Source of the DNA: a virus
Virus record (IMG/VR): IMGVR_UViG_3300031759_000031
Location: 1-54,871 of that record
Reading direction: 5' to 3' (one strand)
Length of the DNA: 54,871 bases
Positions 9,860 through 23,100 of this stretch are shown one piece after another. A program made the position numbers and the translations under genes. Numbering within the stretch: the first letter of the stretch is position 1; the number at the start of each line of letters is the position of its first letter. The notes under the pieces are model-generated. The model was not told the DNA's origin. It made no database searches and saw only the letters and a list, made by a program, of their open reading frames with translations.

Positions 9860-11434
9860 TTATCTAACACCTGTTGTTTTTCTTGGATATGACGGTCCTG
9901 ATGTAGGTCTAAAACCATAATTTTGTTTTGGAAAAGTACTTCCTGTATGGAAGTATTTGTATATCTGATCAACTTTTGGAGTACCAAGACCTGTAACCGC
10001 ATCCCAGCCTGTAGTTGTAGTATAGCCCGTAGTATAGCCGTCTCTATTATCACCGCTAGTAATATCGTTAAACAATAATGCTCTGTTTGAATACCATGTG
10101 GACATATTGAATGGAATACGCTGTCCTAATTGTTGATTTAATCTAGCCCAAATACCCGCCAATAAAGGCGCCGCGGCGCTAGTTCCGCCTACTTGATTTA
10201 GCACACCATTTACGTAGTACGCATATCCCGTGTTAGGATCAGCAGGAGCACTTATATCTGGAACACCCCGATAAGGTAGTGCAGTTGGTGAACCTGTCGA
10301 TGATGCTGTAATAGTAGTTGTTGTTAGTCCTGATTGCCAGCTAGGGAGAGGAACACTAGCACTAACGCCGCCGCCAGATCCGCTCCAAGCTGTTTCACTA
10401 GTAATTTGAGCACTACCGTTTAGATTAATTGAAGTTCCGCCGGCCGATACCATATATGGACTACAACATGTAGCGGCTGTACTTAGATTAACTGCACCGT
10501 TATCGCCTGAGCTTATAAAAACTGTTATACCCTTAACTACACAAGACTGAAGTGCTGTATCATATTGTGTTCCATCACCGATGCCCCAACTCACATCAAG
10601 GGCAGTTGGATTATTTGTAGTGTCTGCGGCTACTGCTAGAAAAATATCATTAATAGGTGCGGTTCCAGTATTGGGTGCGGTATAGTATGCAATCAATGCC
10701 TTTGGTGCTACACCACCTGCACAAAATATATCTAGCATACTTTCCAAATCACTAGTTGTGCTGGCAGTAGCACCGTCGACACTTATTTGTACTATAGTTG
10801 GAGCTGAAAGTCCAATCCTACTAAAACTACTATTAACATCAGTTTGGTTGTATCCTGTTACGTATCCGCTATAGGTTAATTCAAAAATTCCAACACATCC
10901 GCCGTAGCCATTAGACGGAGGCATATTATAAGCTATGGACATTTGTACAGGAGTTACTGCTGTCAAAGGATTTGCTACACTAGCTTCACAAACTACCGCA
11001 TGTTTCTTTGCAATAAAACTTTCATCAAACCCTAGTACCTGTTCAACCATACTGGAAATATCTGCAGGTACTATTACTGGACTGTCGTGTGATGTATATG
11101 TTCTACCAGTATCATCGGTAACATCCAAAAGTGTTATATTAAAAATATTATTAAAATTTTCAACAGTTCCAAAAACTCTAATTAATCCTTTAACTCTGCT
11201 AGCTTCTACTATTTTAAATCCTATGTCTTGGAAAAAATCATTCACTTCTATAGTATTAGATTCTGTTGATCCGAACTGATACACATACTCATCGTGATCC
11301 AAAATTGGGTGAGTACCGTCAATTACAGCATCTGCATATTCTTTCAAAGTCATCCCATTATCGTGCGTATCCCTATGCAGGTACACACTGATTGTCATTG
11401 TATCTGAAAGATTTTTTAATCTACTAAACGTCAT
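9860..11434 (-). CDS. Sedolisin-family (S53) serine-carboxyl peptidase with pro-domain
   Basis: 524-aa predicted pro-peptidase of the sedolisin/kumamolisin family (MEROPS S53), a subtilisin-fold acid endopeptidase. Residues about 50-150 match a pro-kumamolisin activation domain (VNDFFQDIGFKIVEASR, then LIRVFGTVENFNNIF). The catalytic domain has the Glu/Asp pair in DLESMLDIF (E231 and D235, the family's four-residue spacing), the oxyanion Asp in SSGDNG (D311) and the nucleophile in GGTSAAAP (S419). The C-terminal calcium site is present: FNDITSGDN (D457) and GWDAVTGLGTP (D478). There is no signal peptide. It lies 1 base from the 890-aa fibre gene, inside the tail block, so it is probably a virion-associated protease acting on host surface protein or maturing tail proteins. 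Family assignment is strong; the phage role is inference. Confidence 0.9.
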   Translation of the reverse strand: MTFSRLKNLSDTMTISVYLHRDTHDNGMTLKEYADAVIDGTHPILDHDEYVYQFGSTESNTIEVNDFFQDIGFKIVEASRVKGLIRVFGTVENFNNIFNITLLDVTDDTGRTYTSHDSPVIVPADISSMVEQVLGFDESFIAKKHAVVCEASVANPLTAVTPVQMSIAYNMPPSNGYGGCVGIFELTYSGYVTGYNQTDVNSSFSRIGLSAPTIVQISVDGATASTTSDLESMLDIFCAGGVAPKALIAYYTAPNTGTAPINDIFLAVAADTTNNPTALDVSWGIGDGTQYDTALQSCVVKGITVFISSGDNGAVNLSTAATCCSPYMVSAGGTSINLNGSAQITSETAWSGSGGGVSASVPLPSWQSGLTTTTITASSTGSPTALPYRGVPDISAPADPNTGYAYYVNGVLNQVGGTSAAAPLLAGIWARLNQQLGQRIPFNMSTWYSNRALLFNDITSGDNRDGYTTGYTTTTGWDAVTGLGTPKVDQIYKYFHTGSTFPKQNYGFRPTSGPSYPRKTTGVR

Positions 11435-11435
11435 A

Positions 11436-14108
11436 TTATACTTCCAACTTCAGATATGAGATTGTAACTGTTAGGTTAGATTGTGAAATACTGCTATTGT
11501 TGTATATTTTCAAATACATATTTGTGCTAGGAGTTGCATCACCATTGAATCCTATGACTGCTGGTGTGAAATAAACAGTACCGCTTACAGTACCAGTAGT
11601 TATTGCTTCGGCGATAACTCCTGATCCTGGAGTAGGATCTGTAGTAATACTTCTACTGCTGTCGTTTGATTGTGCTGTAGTAGTTGTATAAACAGTTACC
11701 CATGCACCCGCTGAACATGTTATACTATACAATGCATATCCTTTAGCTGCCGTTACAGTTGTAGTTGTGCTTGCACCAGATGTTAAGTTTACGCTTGTGC
11801 TAACTGTAGCTCTACTACTTAATGTTCCAGCAGATACGTTTGCTGTAATTATTCCGCCACTAATTGTAATAGTGGACCCGTCAACTTTGACTGCACCTAG
11901 CTGTGTTGTTGAAGCCGTAGGAACTGAAATTGTTCCTCCGCTAACTGTAATTGTAGTTCCATCTGGTTTAACAATACCTGCCGCGCCAGTTGTTGCTAAA
12001 GTTCCGCCTGAACTGCTAATCACTCCGCCACTGATTGTAATTGTAGAACCGTCAACTTTTACGCCACCCAGTACACTTGTTGTTGCAGTTGGCAATGAAT
12101 AAGAACTATTTGCACTAATTACTCCGCCACTGATTGTAATTGTAGAACCGTCAACTTTTACGCCGCCCAGTACACTTGTTGTTGCAGTCGGCAATGAATA
12201 AGTTTGAGCTGTAATAACTCCACTACCGTTAATTGTAATTGTTGATCCGTCTACTTTGACTCCGCCCAATGTTCCGCCACTAGTTGTACCTGCTATTGGG
12301 AGAGTATATCCGCTACCTCCTGCGGCACTGATAACTCCTCCTAAGATTGTAATTGTCGATCCGTCAACTTTTACGCCACCTAATTGTGTAGTAGATGCAA
12401 CTGCTAAACTAATTGATCCGCCAGTATTATTAATACCGCTTGAACTAACTGGTTGTATACTTACACCGCCAAGTGTACTTGTACCGGCAGCTGGCAATGA
12501 ATAGCCGCTACCAGATGCTGATATAACTCCATTACTAATAGTAATAGTGCTTCCGTCCACTTTAACTCCACCCAACGTATTTGTACTTGCTGTGGGCAAT
12601 GTATAAGTTGCTGACATTAGTCCGCTAATACCATTGACAGTGATAGTCGTTCCATCAGGTTTAACACCGCCTAACACACTAGTTGTAGCTATCGGTAATG
12701 CGTAAGTTGAACTAATAACACCATTACTAATAGTAATAGTAGATCCATCTACCTTAACTCCACCCAGCGTATTTGTACTTGCTGTAGGCAATGTATAACC
12801 ACCAGAACCTCCAGTAGAACTAATAACTCCGTTAGTTATAATAATTGTACTTCCGTCTACCTTAACTCCGCCCAATACACTTGTAGTTGCTGTTGGTAAC
12901 GTATAATTATTACTTGGTGTTGCACTAATGACTCCGTTACTAATTGTAATCGTTGACCCATCTATTTTAACTCCGCCTAATACACTTGTAGTTGCTGTTG
13001 GAAGTGCATATTGTGTACTGCTAATAACTCCATTGTTTATTGTTATTGTAGATCCATCTATTTTAACTCCGCCAAGTATACTTGTAGTTGCAGTAGGTAG
13101 ACTGTATTGTTGAGCACTAATAACTCCGCCTACACTAGTGATAGTAGATCCATCAATCTTAACTCCGCCTAATTGCGTTGTAGTTGCTGTTGCTAAAGTT
13201 ATTGTTCCGCTTGAATTGTTTAATCCGCTAGTAGTAACCGTAGGAATTATTACACCACCCAAATTGCTAGTAGTAGCCGATGGCAATGAATAATTGATTG
13301 CACTACTAATAACACCATTGCTAATCGTAATAGTGCTTCCGTCTACTTTAACTCCGCCAAGTATACTTGTAGTTGCTATTGGTAATGAATAATTTGAACT
13401 AATAACACCGAGGCCACTGATTGTAATAGTAGATCCATCTACCTTAACTCCGCCCAAAGTACCAGTACTTGCTGTTGGAAGTGTATATCCGCTACCGCCT
13501 GCACCTGTTGCACTAATTACTCCGTTACTGATTACAATAGTGGATCCGTCAACTTTGACACCGCCCAGTACGGAATTAGTAGCAACTGGTAAAGTATAGC
13601 TACTGGCTGTTGAGCTTATTACACCATTGTTAATTGTTATGGTTGTACCGTCAACTTTAACACCGCCAAGTATTGCTGTAGTAGCAGTTGGCAATGAGTA
13701 TTGAGTAGTAGTTAATTGGTTTGAACCGTTTAGAGTTATTGTTGTACCGTCAATTTTAACACCGCCAAGTATACTTGTAGTTGCAGTAGGTAGACTGTAT
13801 TGACTAGTACTTGCTTTAATAATTCCGTTGGTAATAGTAATTGTTGTACCGTCAACTTTAACGCCGCCCAACTGTGTTGTAGATGCTATGGCTAAACTAA
13901 TTGCTCCGCTAGAATTTATTAGTCCGCTGGCAGCGGTAGCAGGAATAGTTACTCCTCCTAATATTGATGTTGTTGCTGTAGGCAATACATAAGATGGCTT
14001 ATTATACAATTCTGTAAAATTAGCATTAATTTTTATGCCGGCTGTACGTAATGTGTCTCCCGTACCTGAATTAACAGCCGTTCCTGTGTTGATTAATTGT
14101 TGTGCCAT
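11436..14108 (-). CDS. Tail fibre with about 18 tandem LGGVKVDGSTITI repeats
   Basis: 890-aa fibre protein. Residues 1-37 (LINTGTAVNSGTGDTLRTAG, INANFTELYNK) are a phage-fibre N-terminal motif seen in many T4-like phages. Residues about 38-780 are a tandem array of roughly 33-residue units of the form Y-x-LPTATTS-x-LGGVKVDGSTITI-x-NGVIS. I count about 18 Y-x-LP units plus four variants in which a longer insert carries a second TTQLGGVKVDG. The C-terminal 100 residues (GYALYSITCSAGAWVTVYT, DPTPGSGVIAEAITTG, GFNGD) are a known fibre end domain. The regular array predicts a long trimeric beta shaft. A good AAGGA site precedes the ATG. The shaft geometry is inference. Confidence 0.85.
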   Translation of the reverse strand: MAQQLINTGTAVNSGTGDTLRTAGIKINANFTELYNKPSYVLPTATTSILGGVTIPATAASGLINSSGAISLAIASTTQLGGVKVDGTTITITNGIIKASTSQYSLPTATTSILGGVKIDGTTITLNGSNQLTTTQYSLPTATTAILGGVKVDGTTITINNGVISSTASSYTLPVATNSVLGGVKVDGSTIVISNGVISATGAGGSGYTLPTASTGTLGGVKVDGSTITISGLGVISSNYSLPIATTSILGGVKVDGSTITISNGVISSAINYSLPSATTSNLGGVIIPTVTTSGLNNSSGTITLATATTTQLGGVKIDGSTITSVGGVISAQQYSLPTATTSILGGVKIDGSTITINNGVISSTQYALPTATTSVLGGVKIDGSTITISNGVISATPSNNYTLPTATTSVLGGVKVDGSTIIITNGVISSTGGSGGYTLPTASTNTLGGVKVDGSTITISNGVISSTYALPIATTSVLGGVKPDGTTITVNGISGLMSATYTLPTASTNTLGGVKVDGSTITISNGVISASGSGYSLPAAGTSTLGGVSIQPVSSSGINNTGGSISLAVASTTQLGGVKVDGSTITILGGVISAAGGSGYTLPIAGTTSGGTLGGVKVDGSTITINGSGVITAQTYSLPTATTSVLGGVKVDGSTITISGGVISANSSYSLPTATTSVLGGVKVDGSTITISGGVISSSGGTLATTGAAGIVKPDGTTITVSGGTISVPTASTTQLGAVKVDGSTITISGGIITANVSAGTLSSRATVSTSVNLTSGASTTTTVTAAKGYALYSITCSAGAWVTVYTTTTAQSNDSSRSITTDPTPGSGVIAEAITTGTVSGTVYFTPAVIGFNGDATPSTNMYLKIYNNSSISQSNLTVTISYLKLEV
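11850..13990. repeat. In-frame tandem coding repeats, about 100 bp per unit
   Basis: The DNA encoding the fibre shaft is itself repetitive. Blocks such as GTAGATCCATCTACCTTAAC and close variants recur about every 93-110 bases. Synonymous positions differ between units, so the array is ancient and held by protein-level selection, not freshly duplicated. Confidence 0.85.
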
Positions 14109-14111
14109 CTT

Positions 14112-17100
14112 TTATCCTTGGTCCATTGTTGTGTTTCCGGTATCTAAACTAACATTATTACCGTCAAATGTTGGGTCTGTACTATTACTTATTTGAATAA
14201 AGCCATTATACCATATGCCAGGTTGTGCCTTAACAAAGGTTGATACAGTATCTTTTCCTTGTAAAATACTAGTCGTAGAAGTACCAGCACGTACACTTGG
14301 GGACTGATTTAATTGTTTTAAATCGTATCCATCCCATAGTGTTCCAGTAGTTCTGACCACTGTTATTAATGTACCAAACGCTGGAGCATTTGTTAATGTA
14401 ATTGTTGAAGTTCCATTAACTGTAAAATCCGCAGGATAACTTACATCACCTGCTGGACTATACGGTGCATTATTAATATCAAATATCTTGTAAGATTGTT
14501 TCTTTAATCGAACAAGATCATTTTGTCCACCTACAAATATTTCAATCTGGTTAGCCGATGTAACAGTATACGGCAATGTGATTGTAGTTGTACCTAAACT
14601 TGTTATTTGTGTTGTCTGAACTGTGTCAATATAAGGAATAGTTTCACTTGGGCCGATACCTTGTACAAATGTTCCAGATGGATTTACTTTTGTTACTCCT
14701 GTACCTAACGTACCTCTGCGAAGTTGTCCTAGTGTATTTCCGGTTAATGTGAAGTATTCAATGCGTTCGCCTCGAATTTCAACAACGCCTGGTTTATTAT
14801 TAGAAGGACTCGGTATATCAAGATTGCTTGCATCTGATACAATAATTGTAGTATCATTCCAATGTAGTGTTTGTGCTAGTGTTGTTTGTTTATTCAAATT
14901 CAAACGTTTATAATTTACACGATTCAACATGTCTTTAAATTGCATATATGCAATACTAGTTTGAACTACATTATTACCAAATGTAATTAATGTAACTGTA
15001 TCCGTAGGAGATAATGTTTTTGCCAATGTGATACTTTGGAAATCACTATTTAAAATGTAATCAATGCTGTTAGATAACAATGTTGAATTTTTTATTACCC
15101 AAACATAATTTCCATCAATTACTGGACGATCTAATTTGATAATGCCGCCTGGTATATTTTTATAATTGAAATAACTAGTTGAGCTTGGAGTTATGTTATA
15201 ACTTGAGTTATACTGAATAGTTGTTCTTTGAATATCCAATACATTCTGCACATAAGAACTAATAATTTCAACCACACCAGATGGAACTGTTGCAAATGTT
15301 ATTTGACTAGTAGAAGGATTATAAGCATAGGCATTGTTTGCAACAATACTTACAATTAATTGCTGTCCAGAATATTGAGAATAAATTGCTCTATTAATCT
15401 TAATAGTAATACCAGTTGGGTCTATGCTATAATCAGAAGATGCATTTAATAAATTATTACCTGCATAAACTAGAATGTTATTAGTTGTTACTGACTGAGG
15501 AACAGCCTTAGATGGATCAATGGTATAATTTAATCTATTACCACCAATTGTAAAATAACTGTTGACTGGTGCGGACAATATTGATTGTCCTACACGTACA
15601 ATCATATTACTTTCGTAAGGTAAATTATTTCCAATTGGGTATGACAAAGTGTAAGCCGATACACCAACTACTGGTGTAATTGATTGTGTTGTTGTGATTG
15701 CAAATGTTTGTTGCAAACCAGACACTATAATATAATTGATTAATGCACCGGCTGGTGGAGGAGATGCAAATTGTATTCCAATAAATCCAGCAACTTCATA
15801 AGATGTATCTGTTTCAAATAAAGTCACTGATGTTGCAACACCGTTTACATACACTAAACTTGTTACAGTACTATTCCAGCTAGCTCTTGTTATAAAATCA
15901 ACTGTTGTACCATCACCAATAAAATAATCAATATCTAACAAATTAGATCCACTAAATCCGACACTATAAATTGATACAAGTTGGTTTGCTGTTGGAGTAT
16001 TGATGAATGTAATATTAGGAGTTGTAGTGTAGTTAATCAAATAATCAGTATTATAAGTTACAATATTACCATTAAGTTTAACAATAATAGCTCTTGAACT
16101 ATTAGGTTGTTGTCCAATATTATAAGTCGATGTTATTCCATCAGTTTCATAGTTAACAACTTTTATGTTAGCTGAACCTGTTCCAGTTTGATCATATACT
16201 TTAATTGCAAGTGTATCTACTACTTGTCCCGGTACTACTTCTTCTGGTGCAGGGCTAGATGTTGGTGTAACAAATCCGTCACCGTCTAATAAAATATCAT
16301 CAGGTGCTAGTCCGGTTGCAGTTGTATAAGCTAAATTGCCGCCATCTAATTTTGTATCGTAATCAGTATCCGGTGTTGGTACTGAACCATCACTAGTACT
16401 TTCACGTAGAATAAATCTGTCTCCAGTATTTACAGTAAAAGAAGCAGGAAGTTCTATGACATTTGTAATAGATTGATCAATCACAGTTCCACTTAAAGTA
16501 GATGCAAAACTAGTAGTACTAGCCGACCCGCCATAATCGACAGCACTAAAAGATACTGATAAACTAGCACCACCGCCACCGATCGTTGCAGGAGTAATAG
16601 TAGTACCAACTACTGGAGTTTTTATAATAGCGTTGGCATTGGTTTGCTGTGCTGTTCCAAAATTAGGATCATCTAATCTAATTGGACTATATGTTCCAGT
16701 TATATTAATGGTAGATCCCACTGGGTACGCTGTTTTTAATGTAGCACTACCTGGTATTAGTACAACATCAGTTAATTCTTGTAATTTTTCTGTAAATGTA
16801 ACTTGTGTCGAAGGTAACATGTTAGTTAAAATAACTTGACTCAACGTTACAGCATTAGTCGATGTGTTAATTGCTGTAATTGTTGTATCATAACTAAAAG
16901 AACTCACTGTAGCGGCTGTTCCTGTTCCTGATCCTACACCTGTTGCAGTAAATGATTCTCCTGTTTGATTAGCTAATGCGCCGATTAATGTAAAATCGGT
17001 TGATCCAATACTGCTAATTGTATAAAGAATACCCGGAGTAAATGACCCCGCAGTAACCAATGCGTTAGTGACTACGGCTCCAACTTTTAATCCGTTTAAA

Positions 17101-20100
17101 GAATTAAGTGTTAATACATTACCTCCTGCAATATTAGAAACTGTAAGAGAACTACCGTTAGTAGGTAAAGAAGAAAATATTATTGCTTGATCATTTGGTG
17201 GAGTTGCATCCGGTGGAGCACTAATTTTTAAAATTGTGCTACTGACAACACTAACTACAGTTTGTCCAGACAAGAAATATGCCGGAGTTGCAACACCGTT
17301 GACTGAAGTAGTCGATGTTATTAACATTCCAGGAATAATTTTTGAAGTGCTTGACACTTGTAAAAGTATACCTGAACTACCGAACGAATTATAAAAACGT
17401 AGGTAAGATAAATTATCTGGAATAGAATCTAAGATAAGTGTTGTACTATTTTCTATTCGAAGAATTTTTTGTCTACTTAAAAATCCTTGTCCATAAATTC
17501 TCATACCAGGTACCATACCTGTAGTAGACGCAACTTTAACTATAAACCCTGCACTACCTAAAGAATTATATGTTGTAGTAATTCCAGAAGTTAACGCACT
17601 AGTTGTAATTGTTACCGATGGACTAATTAAATTTTGATCCACTGGGTAAACAAGTGTACTACCGTCCGATGTGTATGAATAAGTTTTTTGTTTAACATAA
17701 TATACGTTGATATTAGTATTGTTAGGTGGTGTATATGGTAACGTGAATACGTGAGTATTTGCTAATACTTGAACAGAGTAATCATTAAAATTAGGATCTC
17801 TACTATCCCATGTATCACTCAAATAAGGTGCATCGTCCCAACCACCTGAAATGTTAAAGTTTAATCCTGTAACTGTTACACCGCCGTAATCTGTTCCTGT
17901 CATTAACTGACTTAAATCTTTACCTAACTGTCCTGTTGTAGGATTGTAAAAATATTGAATTCTGTCTGTAGCTGTTAATACTGAGATATCTTTATGATAA
18001 GTTACAATAATTGTTGATCCAACTGCTATATTAAAAGTAAATGTAATGCTACCGGTATACTGAGTATAACCTGATTCCATTGATGTCACTTTTGAAAGAG
18101 TATATAATTCTCTCAAGACAGGTGTTCCATTTACAGTCACTACTGTTTGATCTATTCTAGTATCAGGTGCCCATGTCAATGGATACTGTACACGATTAAT
18201 TATTGCAGTAAATGTATCAACTTGTTGCAGATTAGTAATATAATATCCATAATTAACTCTATCAAATTTCATACCTACTAAATTTGAACGTACTAATCCG
18301 TTGCCAATAATTGCAACTGCTTGAGCTTGCACTCCGTTTGCACCTAGCCCGCCATTAATTGTCACTGTAGGTGCAAATAAATAACCGTTACCACTTGCAC
18401 CAAATTGATCAACATTTAATAAAGTTATTTTAGAAACTTTACCATTTGAAATCAATGCGTCGGCTGTTGCTGTAACAGGATTTGATCCTGTTGGAGATGA
18501 TATTATAATCTGCGGAACATTAGTATAACCGCTTCCTCCATTTGTAATGACAATTTCAATAACTTTAAATCCAACATTGTCATTCCAAAATTTCCAAGGA
18601 TAACTTTCAATCAACGGATTACTTGTTTGAAGTGTTCCATTAACATCTGTTACTTGTATTGTTGTAAATCCGCCATTTTCGTAAGTAGTTTGTAAATCAA
18701 AATCAGTTACAGCACTTTCAGTTGTATCCATACCAGTATAGTCACTGATATATTCTCTAACTTTTGTTCTGTAAGGTTTAACTTCAGCTACATAATCTTC
18801 AAAATTTCTTAAATTATCAATTGGATAGTTTACAGGCTGACCTAATGTACCTACTTTATGGGTAGCACGTACAAAACTTGTTTTAAATATCCAGTCAATG
18901 AAAGGCTGTTCGCTATGTGCATAACGAACATTAGTAAAGAATAGATCTAAATAATCTTGTTTTAAATCGTCTATTAGAATATTATTTTTAATACAATTAA
19001 GAATTATTCTTAATTCAGCACTGGCTTGTACGTCAAAGTCACCGCCATCGAAAATGTTAGCATCATATCCAACATCTGTACCTGAGAACGAATACAAGCT
19101 AGATTTAAACTGGATCGTTCCATTTTCTATACCGACAATTCGATAACTTTGTGTCCAGTCTACGCTAGTTGAACTAGCATATTTTTCTAATAATATCCAA
19201 TTGCTACTGCTACCATTTATAATCTTAACTAATATACCGATACCCTGGTCACTTAATGCCGAAAGACTTTCATTAACTACAAACAAATCTGCAAATGTGT
19301 TTATTTTAAAATCTGGTCCGTTAAACTGGCTAAAACCAGTTGCATACCAATCAGTGTAACTCCAGTATTTTCTAACATCATATGACTGTGATAAGGATCT
19401 TGACCAAATTCCAGTAGCAGGATCATAAGAGTAAATACTCCATGCACCGTATGCGGTACTGTCGGATAAAATTAATACAGAATAACTTCTAATTGTACAT
19501 ATTGTATTGTTGTTATATCCTTGTCCACCATTAATAATAGTAGCACCAGTTATCTGACCTAGTGCATTAATAGTGGCTTTTACTATTGCGCCTTCACCTG
19601 ATCCAGTAATTTCAATATAAGGTGCATATCCATAACCATTTCCAGCATTTACTATTGTTATCCCAGTGATAGATCCGTTAGTTATAACAGGTTTTACTGA
19701 TGGTAACGCAAATGATCCAATACTAGCAAATTTTAATTCTGCTTCTGTATTATAAGAAATATCCCATAATCCTAGAATTTTATCAGGAGTAGGATCATAA
19801 CTTTCCAACGCCGATATGTTTCTAGAATTAGTTGTTTGGTATGTACTTAATACAAGATTGGTACGTTCAATTAATTCTTTAATTGCTTCTACACGATTAA
19901 CAAACATTCCTTGACGAGGACGATTTTCAATACCGTAACGCAATTTAACTGGTAAGCTAGGATCCGGTACTGGTCTACCACCCTGGTCGACACCACATAA
20001 ACTATCAAACCATTTTTGTTCAATGGTATTTGGTAAATCTACAACAGGATCGTTACTAATTAATTTCCATTGGCTATGAATATTTTGGTCTGTTTTATCA

Positions 20101-23100
20101 ATAGTCCAATATTCAATTGCTAGTGCTACATCAGTTCCGTTTAGATATCGACTTGCATTTATAAGACTAAAGCTATTAGTACCAGTTAATGCAAGACATG
20201 TATAATCTTGTCCGCTTGGATTTGCAATTAAATTTGCAACATCATTTGCAGACATATTTCTTCCATCGACGCTAGGAATAATTTTTTTATTTTTTACCCA
20301 GAAATAATAAGTGTTTGTAAATGTTTTACTTACTGTGTCATATTTTGTAGTTGAGCTATAGGCTGAATTACCGTATAAACTTTTTCCGCTGATACCTGCT
20401 GTTAGTCCAGCTGGTGTATCAGCAATACTATCCCATACACTAGGTAATTGATTATAACTTACCCATTCGTAAATATCAACACTTGCACCTGCGGCAAGTG
20501 TATTCCATGCAGTGTTTCTATATAAAGGATCTGCAAAATAATTATTAACAAATTTACAAGTTCTCAGATCCCACCATAGTTGACCGACTGGTTGGTCTGA
20601 CCACCATCCTTCAATTCCGTTTGAAGATGCAACATTAACTGTTACTGTACTATCACTGTAACTATAAGTTGCTGGGTCAAAGAACGTTTGATATTTGATT
20701 TCTTCTTCGGCAGGACCTGGAATTTTTCCTTGTAAAGGATCTACAACATCCAAATAAGTAGACAATGTTCCTAATTTTTTATTATACAGGAATGCTTTTT
20801 TAATTTTACTTACATCTGGAATGGATACTTGCGTGTTATAAATTGTCCAGGCAAATACATTACTTAACTTTGTATATGTATAAACTTGTCCAGATTCAAT
20901 ATTATTAAACATTGCATACGGGGCACTAATTGCAATTTGATTATTGCCTACTGCAAATCCAGTTCCGTATCCTTCTCCAAATTTATTTTCAGTTGCTAAT
21001 GATTCGCTGAATATCCATTTACTATTGTATCTGTCGTAAATGTCAACCCTACCACTTGCATTATCTGCTGTTAAAAAATCAGTTGAATTTCTGTCAAATG
21101 TCGTTGTAGAGCTATCAAAGGAAGTACTAACTGTAGTATCACCGTATAAACTATAAACAACAATAGTTTGACTATCATTCATAAATGATATCTTGTTACC
21201 AAATAAAGAATTAGTTTCAGGATTATTACTAATTAATGCTTGATTAAAAATATACTGTCCATTTACAAGAGAATATACATTGATACCGCCTGCTTGCACT
21301 TTTGTATTACTTTGTGTATCATCGGAAATAGCAATATAATTTCCATAGTCGGATATTGCTATTCCAAATCCAAAATTAGAGTCAGATCCAACTAACACCT
21401 GCATAAAATCAGGATTGTTAACATCAGACACATCGTACACACTTACTGCACCGGATGACGATACTAATAATGTGTTTCCATCTGCTGTTATTTTTAATGC
21501 ACTACCAAAATTTACAGGGTTAGTTAACGATGCATCTGGATCGATATGTCCACTATAAGTCCATGTGTGTTCTACAAAGTTAATTGTTCCGCCTGGTAAA
21601 CTGTTTTGATCAACCGGTGAATCTAAGAATAACGTATTCAAAGGTATAATTGGAGCAGAAGTTCCGCTTAGTTGATTAGTGCTAGCAACAGCAAATGTTA
21701 AATTAACATCGTTATTAATAACCAGTTGTGTAATGGATGTACTCATGTCTTGAGTAGAACCAACAATCAAATAACTAAATGCTTGTTGTGATCCGTTTAT
21801 TGTAAGATTTTCTTGTCCCTGGCTTATTACAATAGTATCAGGTAGAATATTTGTACCTGTAACTGTCATACCTGCCAACACCTGACTTAAATTATAACTA
21901 GCACTATTGGTTACACTATAGTAAGAATATAATATGAATTTGGTTAATACATAATCAACTTTTTGACCACTAGTGTATCCACCGTTTGCACCAGACACTG
22001 CTATCATACCTGCACGTATTCCAAGAGTTGAATTAACTACTAAAATATTTTGTCCTGACTGAACTAAATTGTTGAATATAACTGTAGTTGCAACTCCTGA
22101 TCCTGATCCAACGTTAGTTGCAATAAACGTTACGCCAACAGTATTTGCAGTTGCACCCATTGTAGTAAAATCTGTTGTACCTAGAGTGTAAATTGTATAA
22201 GTTGTTCCTATAACAAATGACCCAGCCGTTACTTTAAGTATTTCAGATGTAGTAACTCCTTGGTTTACTGCTTCACTGCCTACAGGATTATACTGTGACG
22301 AAGCCAGTGTGACTGTTGTATATCTTAATTGATAAACTCTACCTGCTCCGTTATTATGTCCAGGAGCACCAACGTACATAACATTATTTCCAAAAGCTAC
22401 ACTAGAACCAAATTGTTCATTAGTACTAGGAGATGGACTAATAATTGAATCAACTAAACTATAATTGTTATTTAAATCTTTAACATACAGGCTTATCGCA
22501 CCTTGTCCTACTATTGTGGAATTTATCCCCGATAAAGAATTTACAGGAACATACGGAATAATTTGCCATGATAAAGATGTTGAGGACGGAGCAATTCCAT
22601 TACTAGTAATCAAACACTCATAAAATATTCCATTTGTATCAGATACAATACTTCCAGGAGTATACGTATTGCTACTGTTATACAGTCCTACATAGCTGGT
22701 TGCTACTCGGTTGACTGTTGGACTACCGCCAACTAGCCAGACTCCGTCATCACTAAAACTTAACACAGTAGAAAGTTGTGTAGGTTTTGTATTTTGTATT
22801 GGATACAACGGATTAGGGTTAGACATGAAAGGTGCAGTAAGAGTTGAGCGTTGTGCCCAAGGAACTACTGTTCCTGCTTTATCATAGGTAGTAATAACAC
22901 CGGTTGATCCATTAGTTACTGCTAGTACAGAACCTTTACGATTCATAGCTACAACTGAACCAAATTGTAAATTTGCAGAGAATGAAATATTTGCCAAGGA
23001 AGATTGGCTAAACGCTGGATTGTATTTCCAAGTAGCCCAAGATCCTGCCCCACTATCATCGGTCCAAACTAATTCACCGGCTTTAAGTTTAACTGTATTA

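Noticed and set aside
11850-13990. CRISPR array, because of regularly spaced repeats
   Set aside because: The repeats are in frame, the units are contiguous with synonymous changes, and there are no unique spacers. They encode the fibre shaft.
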